From Roseobacter cerasinus (GTDB lineage: Bacteria; Pseudomonadota; Alphaproteobacteria; Rhodobacterales; Rhodobacteraceae), in contig NZ_BLIV01000013.1 of assembly GCF_009811755.1 (NCBI RefSeq), positions 1 through 60,851 of the forward strand: 60,851 nucleotides of DNA. Direction: 5' to 3'. The first letter of the stretch is position 1. Every line of letters starts with the position of its first letter. The notes below the pieces were generated by a model. It was not told the DNA's origin. It saw only the letters and a program-made list of their open reading frames with translations, and made no database searches. The position numbers and the translations under genes were made by a program. This document shows positions 1 to 7,438 of this stretch, piece by piece.

Positions 1-127
1 CCGGCAGTCCATCACCTTCCGGGTCGACCGCGACTTCTCCAAGGTGCTCACCGGGCGCGCCTCCATCGGACGCACTCAAATCGACACCGACAGCCTGGTC
101 GAAAACACGCGTGTGACCGGAACCAAC
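1..127. repeat. Terminal overlap of a circular assembly (copy 1)
   Basis: Bases 1-127 are identical to bases 60725-60851. Both copies lie in the same reading frame of one outer-membrane protein gene, so joining them restores a continuous gene. An overlap of exactly 127 bases is typical of de Bruijn assemblers that use k=127. This is best read as an artefact of a closed circle, not as a biological repeat. Confidence 0.95.
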
Positions 128-664
128 GGCAGGCTCGGCCTGACCCTGGCACGCCCAAATGGCAATCTGGAGCTGGATCTCTCCACGGTCACCAATGCAA
201 ACGGGGATCGCCAGAACCTCGACCTTCGGCGCAGCCTGCGCTTACCACAGGGGACCCTCTCCGCGGGTCTGGGCCTGACCCGGCCAGAGGAGAGCGGCGG
301 CACCGATACAACGGCCGACATCAACTATACCCAATCCCTGCCCAGCGGCAGCCTGGGGCTGTCGCTCAACCGCTCGGTCCGCTTTATCGAGGAGGACAAC
401 GAGGACCAGTCCTTCCTCAGTGCCTCGATAAGGCACACTTACGACATCAATCAGGTCTCCTCGGTCAGCTTTCGGGGCGCGCTGAGCCAGACCGACGGTA
501 CGGACCGCACCACACTCAGCGTCAGTTACAACTATGCCCTGACCGCGGATTGGGACCTCTCGTCAGGGTACAGCTTCTCCACACAGGAAGAAGATGGCAG
601 CGCGCGGGCGGACACACACCGCATTTTTGTGGGCTTCAGCCGCCGGTTTGACCTGCCCTTCTGA
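1..664 (+). CDS. Outer-membrane beta-barrel protein, C-terminal part (continues from 60003)
   Basis: This is the C-terminal part of a gene that begins at the GTG at 60003 and crosses the ends of the circle; the whole protein is 461 residues. The sequence consists of alternating polar/hydrophobic beta strands and ends in a terminal strand with final Phe (…DLPF), the classic outer-membrane insertion signal. It lies directly before the exosortase gene and after a Wza-like export gene. Exosortase/exopolysaccharide loci commonly carry a barrel protein of this kind (PEP-CTERM-associated outer-membrane family), so a role in polymer passage across the outer membrane is likely. The exact family is assigned from context and fold, not from a diagnostic motif. 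Confidence 0.8.
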   Translation, partial: RQSITFRVDRDFSKVLTGRASIGRTQIDTDSLVENTRVTGTNGRLGLTLARPNGNLELDLSTVTNANGDRQNLDLRRSLRLPQGTLSAGLGLTRPEESGGTDTTADINYTQSLPSGSLGLSLNRSVRFIEEDNEDQSFLSASIRHTYDINQVSSVSFRGALSQTDGTDRTTLSVSYNYALTADWDLSSGYSFSTQEEDGSARADTHRIFVGFSRRFDLPF

Positions 665-668
665 CCTG

Positions 669-689
669 CCTGCCGACGTCTGCGGCAGG
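669..689 (+). terminator. GC-rich hairpin between barrel gene and exosortase
   Basis: CCTGCCG and CGGCAGG form a 7-bp stem around a 7-nt loop, starting five bases after the barrel stop codon. A longer alternative pairing (662-670 with 684-692) is also possible. No T-run follows, so it is a weak intrinsic-terminator candidate and may only attenuate read-through into the exosortase gene. Confidence 0.35.
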
Positions 690-838
690 TCATGTCATAA
701 CGAAATATTGATAGGATCCGGGTTTATCCCCAGGGACCAGACCACTTAAATTCTGGTTTTTGGGCGGTATTCGGGATAAGGTTGCGCAGCCTGTCAGCTT
801 TCATCCCCGGTCACCATCTGCTTTTGCCAAGGTTTTTA

Positions 839-2440
839 ATGATGACAAAGTTTTCGAGTTCGACCCTGACCGCCACAGATCTGCGCGTGAACCCCACAGG
901 TCTTTTGTGGTTTGGCCTTCTGGTGATCGCGGCCCTGCCTGTCTTCTGGATGGGTCTGGCCTCTCTTCTGGTGGCCTGGAGCACGCCAGAATACAGTCAC
1001 GGCCCTCTCATACCGCTGATTTCATTGTATCTTTTCCTGCGTGAGCTGCGCAATGCGCCAGTGGACAGGTTGGATGCGCCGGTCAATCGCCGCCCCGGTC
1101 TGCTGGTGGTTGTGGCCAGCCTGGTGCTGGGCGTTTTCGGCAATCTGGTCCAGATCCCCGATATCATCACCTATGCCTTCATCATCTGGGTCGGCGGGGT
1201 CGTTCTGACCTGCTTTGGCTGGGAGCGCGGCAAACATCACCAGCTGCCGGTGCTGCACCTGATCTTCATGCTGCCGCTGCCGCAGTTTCTCTATTGGAAG
1301 CTCACGATTTTCCTGCAGGGCGTCAGCTCGGAGCTGGGCGTGTGGTTTGTCTCTCTCGCCGGCATCCCGGTCTATCTGGAAGGCAACATCATCGATCTGG
1401 GCGTCTACAAGCTGCATGTGGCCGAGGCCTGCTCGGGCCTGCGCTATCTCTTCCCGATCCTCAGCTTCTCTTACCTCACGGCGATCCTCTATCGCGGGCC
1501 GATGTGGCATAAGGCCGTGCTGCTGCTGGCCGCAGCGCCGATCACGGTGCTGATGAACTCTTTCCGCATCGGCGTGGTGGGTGTGCTGGTCAACAGCTAC
1601 GGCATCGAGCACGCCCAGGGTTTCATGCATTTCTTCGAAGGCTGGATCATCTTCCTGGCCTGCATCGGCATCCTCTTCCTGATGGCCATTGCCCTGCAGC
1701 GGCTGACGCCGAACCCGCTGCCGCTGGCTGATGCCATCGACCTGGACTTCCAGGGTTTCGGCGGCCAGTTCAAGAAATTCTTCGCACTCTCCAGCTCGCG
1801 CACCCTGGCAGCGACGGCCCTGCTGACCACCGTGATTGGTCTCGCCTTCGTGCTGGCCCCCTCGCCCCAGCGGCAGCATGTGGACCGGGACAGCTTCCAG
1901 CTGTTCCCGCGCGATCTGGCCGGGTGGTCCGGATCACAGCGGGCGCTGGATCCGGAGGTGGAGCGTGTGCTGGGCGCCAGCGACTATGTGAACGCCACCT
2001 ATCTGCACGCCGAAGAGGCCTCTTACGTGAACTTCTTCGTCGCCTATTACGACAAGCAGACCGAAGGCTCGGGCATTCACAGCCCCGAGGTCTGCCTGCC
2101 GGTGGGCGGCTGGGAGGTGTTCAGCCTGGACGCCCATGAGGTGACCATTGCCGACACGATCTATGGCACCTTCAACGTGAACCGCGCAGTGATCCAGAAG
2201 GGGCTGTCCAAGCAGCTGGTCTATTATTGGTTCGAACAGCGCGGGCGCCGCATGACCAATGATTTCGCCGCGAAAGCGACCGTGGTCTATGACAGCCTGC
2301 TGATCGGGCGGACCGATGGCGCCATGGTGCGCTATGTCACCCCCATCGCCGAGAATGAAAGCGAGGCGGACGCGGACGCCCGCCTGCAGCGGTTCATGGG
2401 TGTCAGCCTGGCACGGCTGCCGAGCTTCGTCCCTGAATAG
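839..2440 (+). CDS. xrtD: VPLPA-CTERM-type exosortase with fused EpsI domain (XrtD-like)
   Basis: Inner-membrane transpeptidase-like protease expected to cleave C-terminal sorting signals of exported proteins. The 533-residue product has about eight hydrophobic segments in its first 320 residues and the full exosortase triad: Cys198 in AEACSG, Arg243 in NSFRIG and His264 in the HFFEGW segment. The last 200 residues form an EpsI-type domain ([14 protein letters not shown]), a fusion typical of the exosortase D class that acts on VPLPA-CTERM proteins. The start is set at the ATG at 839, with AAGG seven bases upstream; an in-frame TTG at 782 lacks support. A matching substrate ending in a VPLPA motif is encoded at 51082-51768. 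Assignment to class D rests on the domain fusion plus that partner. Confidence 0.9.
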   Translation: MMTKFSSSTLTATDLRVNPTGLLWFGLLVIAALPVFWMGLASLLVAWSTPEYSHGPLIPLISLYLFLRELRNAPVDRLDAPVNRRPGLLVVVASLVLGVFGNLVQIPDIITYAFIIWVGGVVLTCFGWERGKHHQLPVLHLIFMLPLPQFLYWKLTIFLQGVSSELGVWFVSLAGIPVYLEGNIIDLGVYKLHVAEACSGLRYLFPILSFSYLTAILYRGPMWHKAVLLLAAAPITVLMNSFRIGVVGVLVNSYGIEHAQGFMHFFEGWIIFLACIGILFLMAIALQRLTPNPLPLADAIDLDFQGFGGQFKKFFALSSSRTLAATALLTTVIGLAFVLAPSPQRQHVDRDSFQLFPRDLAGWSGSQRALDPEVERVLGASDYVNATYLHAEEASYVNFFVAYYDKQTEGSGIHSPEVCLPVGGWEVFSLDAHEVTIADTIYGTFNVNRAVIQKGLSKQLVYYWFEQRGRRMTNDFAAKATVVYDSLLIGRTDGAMVRYVTPIAENESEADADARLQRFMGVSLARLPSFVPE

Positions 2441-2446
2441 AGCCTC

Positions 2447-3568
2447 TTAAGGTGCCAGAACTGTGACCCCGCGGGCCGCCAGCCGGTCGCGGGAGCGCAG
2501 GAAGATCGCCTCCAGCTCTGCTGCTGTCTTGGCGCTCTGCCAAACGATCAGCTCCGCACAGTCGAAGCTGCCGACAAAGGCGGCGGCGTTGAAGTGCACA
2601 TCCCCCAGGGCGACATTCAGGTTACGCACGGTGCCCCGGCCCGTATTGCCCGCATTGACGATATTGGTGCCGGGCGTGCCGCGGAAATAGATGTGCTGCC
2701 CCGCGGCGCTGAGTGAGAGACCCAGGAAGTAGAAACTGTCGAGCGGCGAGTCATTGTCCAGCTCAACAACCTCGGAGCCTCCCTTGTTGCGCACATGCAG
2801 ATCGTTGGTGTCCCAGGTGAACGGAGACCAGCCCGCCTGCGCCGCCCCTGCCCCGCTGTCCATCACACCACCCAGAATGGCCCGTGTGGTGCCCAGAGGG
2901 CGCCGTACGACCGCACAGAAGGTGATATCGGCACTGTCGGCCACATGGCTCAGCAAACCGTTCGCCTGGCCCTGAATGCTCAGATAGCCGTTTGACCGCA
3001 CAGGCGCCGCCCCACTGGCGACCAGGGACTGCCCGGTGATCATGTCACTGTCCGTGGCATTGTCAGTGCCAAAGAACCAATGCCCCTGCGCATCCGCTTC
3101 CGCCGCTGCCGGAAGGCTTGTGGGGGCCACCGGCGTGCCAGACGCCGATGCTGAAAACGCCCCCGTGCCTTCTGCATTCACCGCAGCAACCCGATAGGCA
3201 TAGGCCGTCCCATTGGTCAGACCCGTATGTACAAAGCCTGTGCTGGCTGAGGTGCCGTCCGCCACAGTCCCAAAACCGGCACCGCTGTCCACCTCGATGG
3301 CATAATCCGTGATCGGGCTGCCTCCATTTCCGGGGGCAGACCAGGTCAGGGTGTTGCGCCCATCCCCTGGCGTGACGGACAGGGTGGTGACCTGCGCCGG
3401 CACAGAGGCGCTGACTGTGGCGATGGTGATCATACTGGGCGCCTCTTCGGAGAGGGCCTGCACAGTATATGTACCGTCCGGCAGCAGCCCGCTGACATTG
3501 AAGGGCAGATCGCCCTCCAGTGTTGTCACCACACCGGTCGATGTATTGCGAAAAGAAAACGTGGGCAT
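2447..3568 (-). CDS. Fibronectin type III plus lectin-like (ConA/LamG-type) fibre protein
   Basis: 373 residues in three parts. Residues 1-45 form a short module (FRNTSTG…PFNVSGLL…DGTY) that recurs at the N-terminus of the next gene upstream. Residues about 57-150 are a fibronectin type III domain (NTLTWSAPGNGG, GLTNGTAYAYRV). Residues about 160-370 are beta-rich and resemble a concanavalin/LamG-like carbohydrate-binding fold; this last point is inferred from pattern only. There is no signal peptide or membrane segment. A strong Shine-Dalgarno (AGGGAGG) precedes the ATG. It is the last gene of a four-gene operon that starts with a spike-base protein, which suggests a distal fibre or receptor-binding role. 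Confidence 0.65.
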   Translation of the reverse strand: MPTFSFRNTSTGVVTTLEGDLPFNVSGLLPDGTYTVQALSEEAPSMITIATVSASVPAQVTTLSVTPGDGRNTLTWSAPGNGGSPITDYAIEVDSGAGFGTVADGTSASTGFVHTGLTNGTAYAYRVAAVNAEGTGAFSASASGTPVAPTSLPAAAEADAQGHWFFGTDNATDSDMITGQSLVASGAAPVRSNGYLSIQGQANGLLSHVADSADITFCAVVRRPLGTTRAILGGVMDSGAGAAQAGWSPFTWDTNDLHVRNKGGSEVVELDNDSPLDSFYFLGLSLSAAGQHIYFRGTPGTNIVNAGNTGRGTVRNLNVALGDVHFNAAAFVGSFDCAELIVWQSAKTAAELEAIFLRSRDRLAARGVTVLAP

Positions 3569-3579
3569 ATCTGCCTCCC

Positions 3580-4572
3580 TTACGTAATCGTCGTACCGGC
3601 CACGGTCGGGGTTGGTACGGCGGAATAGGACAAAATTGTCTGTTGCGAGATCATCCAGCCACTCGGCACATTCTGTGCCGCGACGGCCAGAGCTGCAGCA
3701 TAGCGCGTGCCTAGCACCCGCATGGAGGCGGCATTGAAGTGGATCCCATCGAAGGCTGCCAAGCCGGTGCTGCTGACATAGGAGGAATAGGCCACGCGAT
3801 TTGGCGTATCCTCAAGCCCGGCCTGTACAGTCTGGCGGTTGCCATTGCCCGCGACCCAGGACGGCACCATGCCGCCCAGAAGAAAGGGCGTGGTGTCGTC
3901 AGCACCGGTGATCGCGCTGCGCAACGCGGCAACCATCGTATCAAGCCGACCTGCATGCGCCGCCGAAGCTGACACGCTGCCAGAGTCGGTTTCCCCTTGG
4001 TGCCACAGGATACCCCGGAAGATGAAATCAGGATGTGCAGCCAGAACCGCGTTGGTGCGGGCCACGGCCTCCTGAAAGAGATCGTCTCCGGGATTCCAGC
4101 GGTTGTCGCTGAACCCCGTCCCCCCCCAGGATGCGGGCACCAGAACCAGATCGACACCAGGGTTTTGCGCCAGATAATCGATGCTGAACTGCAGCGCCCA
4201 CCCCATGCCCCCCGCGACGCGCTGCGTCCCGTGGTCGAGCGGCCGGGCCGCCGGGATCAGGGTCTGATCCGCATTGTCCGTGATATAGGGCGCCTCTGCC
4301 CGGGCGGGACTGCGGCTCCATTGGCGCACATTGGATGGCCAGTCCGCGCCTCCGTCGAAGGCTGCGCGGCTGGTTGCATTGGATTGCCCGGCGATCAAAA
4401 AGACATGCGTTGTCCGGTTTGAAGACACGGACAGCGTCTCACTTGCCCAGGGGCTGGTGGTCGCGACCTGCCACGATCCTTCCCCAAGGACCGTTGACGC
4501 ATCAAAGGGCACCGGGCCTGACGCGGTGACCAGCTCCCCCGTCGCCGTGTTGCGGAAAAGAAAATCGACCAT
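3580..4572 (-). CDS. SGNH/SASA-family carbohydrate acetylesterase with spike-type N-terminus
   Basis: 330 residues. After a 45-residue N-terminal module shared with the downstream gene (FRNTATG…PFDAS…GEGSW) comes a sialate-O-acetylesterase-like domain (SASA family): nucleophile Ser in IAGQSNA, the LWHQGETD block, and the Asp/His pair in DGIHFN. Such enzymes remove acetyl groups from sugars. There is no signal peptide, which argues against ordinary secretion and fits a particle-borne depolymerase or esterase, as on phage tail spikes. The ATG lies four bases after the preceding stop, so the two genes are translated together. The esterase fold is well supported; the substrate (possibly acetylated capsule or EPS) is inference. 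Confidence 0.75.
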   Translation of the reverse strand: MVDFLFRNTATGELVTASGPVPFDASTVLGEGSWQVATTSPWASETLSVSSNRTTHVFLIAGQSNATSRAAFDGGADWPSNVRQWSRSPARAEAPYITDNADQTLIPAARPLDHGTQRVAGGMGWALQFSIDYLAQNPGVDLVLVPASWGGTGFSDNRWNPGDDLFQEAVARTNAVLAAHPDFIFRGILWHQGETDSGSVSASAAHAGRLDTMVAALRSAITGADDTTPFLLGGMVPSWVAGNGNRQTVQAGLEDTPNRVAYSSYVSSTGLAAFDGIHFNAASMRVLGTRYAAALAVAAQNVPSGWMISQQTILSYSAVPTPTVAGTTIT

Positions 4573-4576
4573 GCGT

Positions 4577-4999
4577 TCAAACCTCGACTATGGATGCGGT
4601 CACGGTTGGCTGCGGCGGGATACCCGGGGTCCCGAGGATCATCGCCCCGTCCAGAAACCAGCCACCAAAGACCAGAGAAATGGTGTTGCTATAGGCAAAG
4701 CGCGGCGCATATCCGGCCCGGAAACACCGCACCAGAACCCGGATATCTGCCCCGGAATCGGCAAAGGTTTTCTGATAAATAGAGCCTGTTTCCCCTGGAA
4801 TAGGGACTGAATTGCGCAACCACTGGCGCGTGACAATGGCATCCGCCGGCTCCACCACCTGCACGGGCTGCAGCGTCAGCACGCCGCTCAGCGTGTCATC
4901 CCCCACAATCACCGGAGCCGCAGCCAGCACGATCGGAGGCAGAGAGGGGGCCGCAACCCCGCCCGGGGCATTGACCCCGATGGAAAGCCCAAGCTGCAT
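4577..4999 (-). CDS. Ig-like domain protein of spike operon
   Basis: 140 residues. The middle (about 35-110) has the pattern of a bacterial/phage Ig-like domain: GDDTLSGVLTL, then RQWLRNSVPIPGETGSIY, then DSGADIRVLVRC. The N-terminus is Gly/Pro/Ala-rich and the C-terminus is a beta-rich tail. It has no signal peptide. Its ATG overlaps the stop of the spike-base gene (TGATG), so translation is coupled. It would fit a connector or shaft between base and fibre, but function is inferred only from operon position and fold. Confidence 0.6.
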   Translation of the reverse strand: MQLGLSIGVNAPGGVAAPSLPPIVLAAAPVIVGDDTLSGVLTLQPVQVVEPADAIVTRQWLRNSVPIPGETGSIYQKTFADSGADIRVLVRCFRAGYAPRFAYSNTISLVFGGWFLDGAMILGTPGIPPQPTVTASIVEV

Positions 5000-5259
5000 C
5001 AGCTCAGACCAACAATGCCTGTTGCATCCGTTCCCGTGGCCCAGACCCGGCGCGCGCGCAGCGGAAAGGCGATGCCTGCGGCCACATAGACCTGCGCTTC
5101 GTCCCCGTTCACCGTGGTGACCCGGACAACACCCGCCGAGGAGACATTGATGGCCCGCGTGGCCCGCGGCAAATCGGCACTGTCACTGGGCACAATGGCT
5201 GTCAGCGAGGCGGGCGGGCTGTCCAGGCCGGGTTGGTAGGATTCGAAAAAATCGGTCAT
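4999..5259 (-). CDS. Spike base protein, Rcc01079 (GTA head-spike) family
   Basis: 86 residues and all beta in pattern. It shows the features I know from the RCAP_Rcc01079 family: a PSDSADLPRATRAINV block, a central Val-rich strand pair and the C-terminal PLRARRVWATGTDAT block ending near IVGLS. In Rhodobacter capsulatus the family forms the base of head spikes on gene transfer agent particles, which help bind the capsule. The start ATG at 5259 has AGGAG seven bases upstream; the reading frame is open further upstream but without a ribosome site. It heads an operon with an Ig-like protein, an acetylesterase and a lectin-like protein. No capsid, portal or terminase gene is present on this replicon. 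Confidence 0.7.
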   Translation of the reverse strand: MTDFFESYQPGLDSPPASLTAIVPSDSADLPRATRAINVSSAGVVRVTTVNGDEAQVYVAAGIAFPLRARRVWATGTDATGIVGLS

Positions 5260-5422
5260 GACGGTCTCCTGTGCGATCGGACAAATCTGGGATCTACGTA
5301 GCCGCAGGTCTTTGCCGGAAAGAAAGCCTGCGACGGCGGACCATAGGCAGATTGTCTTAACGCGCAGCGATGGGTGCGTACGCTCCCTTGCGCCTGCCCT
5401 GCCCTGCTGCCAGAACAGAATA
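5260..5422. promoter_or_regulatory. Divergent intergenic region, spike operon / rhomboid gene
   Basis: This 163-bp stretch separates two diverging transcripts and must hold the promoter of the spike operon. I see no confident -35/-10 pair and no clear operator dyad. Apart from the AGGAG site just before the spike-base start, nothing can be assigned. Confidence 0.3.
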
Positions 5423-6073
5423 ATGAGGCTGATGCAGACCCCAAAAGCCAGATGGCAGGCGCTCCTATTCGGCCTCATCGCAGCCAATCTGCTGCCTGAA
5501 ACTCTTCTGCAGCTCGCCGATGCTGGCTGGTTCGGTGTCGGCTACTGGCGCCTGACCGCCTACAGCTATGGCGGGCTCTGGAGAGGGTTGCTGGCCGGCT
5601 GGCAGCCAAACTTCACAGGACAGCCTGCGCTGATGTTCCTGACCTATGGGTTTCTGCACAGCGGCGCGATGCATTTGCTGGGCAACCTCGCAGCCATGCT
5701 CTGGCTGGCACCCATCACAGCCCGAGAGGTTGGCGCGCGCGGGCTGGCGCTGATCTATGCCATCTCCGTTCTGGGCGGGGGCCTGATGTTTGTGCTTTTG
5801 TCGGACAGCGTGCGCCCCATGGTGGGCGCCTCTGGGGGCGTCTACGGGCTCGCCGCAGCCTGGATCTATTGGGAATACCGGGACCGCGTCTCTGACGGTC
5901 TGCCGCTTGGCATCATCTGGATCAAGCTTGTGGTTCTGGGGCTGACCAATGTGCTGGCCTGGTGGTGGCTCGCAGGCGAGATCGCCTGGCAGACCCATGT
6001 GGGGGGCTCCATCGCCGCCTGGGGCTGCGCCTGGGCCCTCAGCAAACCGTCACAACCCGACCCTAACGCGTGA
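5423..6073 (+). CDS. Rhomboid-family intramembrane serine protease
   Basis: 216 residues with about six membrane segments. The catalytic Ser137 sits in a GASGG motif and the catalytic His192 in QTHVGG followed by a small-residue helix, giving the complete Ser-His dyad; the HSGAMHLLGN loop is also typical. It should cleave transmembrane helices within the inner membrane. Start ATG at 5423 gives a natural N-terminus, with a second ATG at 5432; neither has a strong ribosome site. Its last 11 bases overlap the end of the convergent glycosyltransferase gene. It is not an evident rhombosortase, since no GlyGly-CTERM protein is encoded here. Its substrate is unknown. Confidence 0.85.
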   Translation: MRLMQTPKARWQALLFGLIAANLLPETLLQLADAGWFGVGYWRLTAYSYGGLWRGLLAGWQPNFTGQPALMFLTYGFLHSGAMHLLGNLAAMLWLAPITAREVGARGLALIYAISVLGGGLMFVLLSDSVRPMVGASGGVYGLAAAWIYWEYRDRVSDGLPLGIIWIKLVVLGLTNVLAWWWLAGEIAWQTHVGGSIAAWGCAWALSKPSQPDPNA

Positions 6074-7286
6074 AGATACGCTCATAAGCGGCCAGCAGCT
6101 GCGGCACTGAATGCTCCCAGGAGAGCGTCTCCAGCACACGCGCACGGCCCAGCTTGCCCATCTGCTGCCCCTGCTCCGGGTTCTCGATGAGCTCTGCCAG
6201 TTTCGCTGCGAAATCCTGCGGGTCATTGGCCGTGGCATAAAGCGAGGCCTCCCCGGCGGACGCGCGGCCTTCCTTCAGATCAAACTGCACGCTTGGCTTC
6301 TCAAGGGTCATATACTCCATGACCTTGTTCATGGTGGAGATGTCGTTCATCTCGTTCTTCGGATCAGGGGCCACCCCGATATCCGCCGTGTTCAGCACCC
6401 GCAGCAGATCTTCGTCATAAAGTGGCCCTGTGAAGGTGAAATACGGCTCTAATCCGCGGCCTTTCACATCTTCGATCACATTCGGCACCTCCGGCCCAAA
6501 GCCCACGATGGCGAAATGCACGTCCGTGTGTCCCAACTCATGGATCAGATGTTCTGCGGCCTGCACCAGCAGATCCATCCCCTCCTGCTGGCCAATCACC
6601 CCCACATAACCGATCAGCGTGGCGGCCCCCTTCTTGACCTCCGGATCCCCCGGGCCGGGCTTGAACTTTTCGATCTTCGGCGCGGAGCGGACCACAAACA
6701 CATCCTCCGGCGCCATGCGCCCGCGCCGGATCGCGATCTCGCGAAAGCTCTCATTGGTCGCCATGGAGACATGGGCGGCGGCAAAGGTCATCCGCTCCCA
6801 CAGCTTCATGACCTTGTAGAGCAGCCCCTTGTTGCCAAATTTCGCCTCGAAGAGCTCCGGGCAGACATCGTGATGGTCAAAGAGATAGCGCGCACCCGAA
6901 AGCCGATAGCGCAGGCCAAGAAGGAAGATCAGATCCGGCGGGTTGCAACCGTGGATCACGTCAAAGCCGCGCTCGCGCCGCACAACGCGCGCCAGGCGGA
7001 ACATATGCCACAGCGCCCCACCCCATTCGCGCGCGTAAGACAGCGCGCCGGAATGCGCCTCGGGCGGCTCGGGGTAGCGGTAGATATGCACCCCTTCGAT
7101 CTCTTCATAGAGCTTGTCCCAGCCGCGCCCGGTGGGGCAGATGACACTGACCTGATAGCCGTGGCTCACAAGCGTGGTCGCCTCCAGCCAGACCCGGCGA
7201 TCCAGAGGCACCGGCAGGTTTTCAACGACAATCAAAACCCGGCGGGTGCTCTGCTCTGTCATGGGGGTGCTCTGCTCTGTTCTCAC
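6063..7286 (-). CDS. GT4-family glycosyltransferase
   Basis: 407-residue GT-B transferase. The N-terminal domain has the donor-side start VLIVVENLPVPLDRRVW and the C-terminal domain has YVGVIGQQEGMDLL, VGFGPE and a KVMEYMTLEKPSV segment where family 4 enzymes bind the nucleotide sugar. It probably adds one sugar to the lipid-linked repeat unit at the cytoplasmic membrane face. The start is uncertain: GTG at 7286 has AGAGG close by, while ATG at 7262 follows an 8-codon tandem duplication (TEQST twice). It stands apart from the other transferases, between the rhomboid gene and parB. Confidence 0.85.
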   Translation of the reverse strand: MRTEQSTPMTEQSTRRVLIVVENLPVPLDRRVWLEATTLVSHGYQVSVICPTGRGWDKLYEEIEGVHIYRYPEPPEAHSGALSYAREWGGALWHMFRLARVVRRERGFDVIHGCNPPDLIFLLGLRYRLSGARYLFDHHDVCPELFEAKFGNKGLLYKVMKLWERMTFAAAHVSMATNESFREIAIRRGRMAPEDVFVVRSAPKIEKFKPGPGDPEVKKGAATLIGYVGVIGQQEGMDLLVQAAEHLIHELGHTDVHFAIVGFGPEVPNVIEDVKGRGLEPYFTFTGPLYDEDLLRVLNTADIGVAPDPKNEMNDISTMNKVMEYMTLEKPSVQFDLKEGRASAGEASLYATANDPQDFAAKLAELIENPEQGQQMGKLGRARVLETLSWEHSVPQLLAAYERIFTR

Positions 7287-7418
7287 TTGCCTCTACCTAG
7301 CCAAGCGGCCCCTTTGATGCCAGCGCCAATTCAACTCGTAGCTGTCAAAGGGTTACGTGCGAAAATTTTCCGAATCTGCATCCTGGAAAACGCTTAGTTT
7401 CAATGCGTTATGGAAATT

Positions 7419-7436
7419 TGTTTCGCGCGCGAAACA
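7419..7436. promoter_or_regulatory. parS-like palindrome
   Basis: TGTTTCGCGCGCGAAACA is a perfect 18-bp palindrome two bases past the parB stop codon. Its arms, TGTTTC and GAAACA, are those of the common parS site TGTTTCACGTGAAACA, with GCGCGC in place of ACGT at the centre. Position next to parB and perfect symmetry make it a good candidate centromere for this plasmid's ParB. Confidence 0.65.
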
Positions 7437-7438
7437 TT

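Noticed and set aside
1022-1879. 285-residue minus-strand open frame opposite the exosortase gene
   Set aside because: It is rich in Gln/His/Glu/Asp, as expected of a mirror frame in GC-rich DNA, has no domain or ribosome site, and lies entirely over an unmistakable exosortase gene.
2447-5259. Spike operon as part of an integrated prophage
   Set aside because: No capsid, portal, terminase, tail tube, integrase or lysis gene is near, and both sides are ordinary surface-polymer or membrane genes.
5423-6073. Rhomboid protein as a rhombosortase
   Set aside because: Rhombosortases need GlyGly-CTERM substrates; the only sorting signal found on the replicon is VPLPA-type, which belongs to exosortases.
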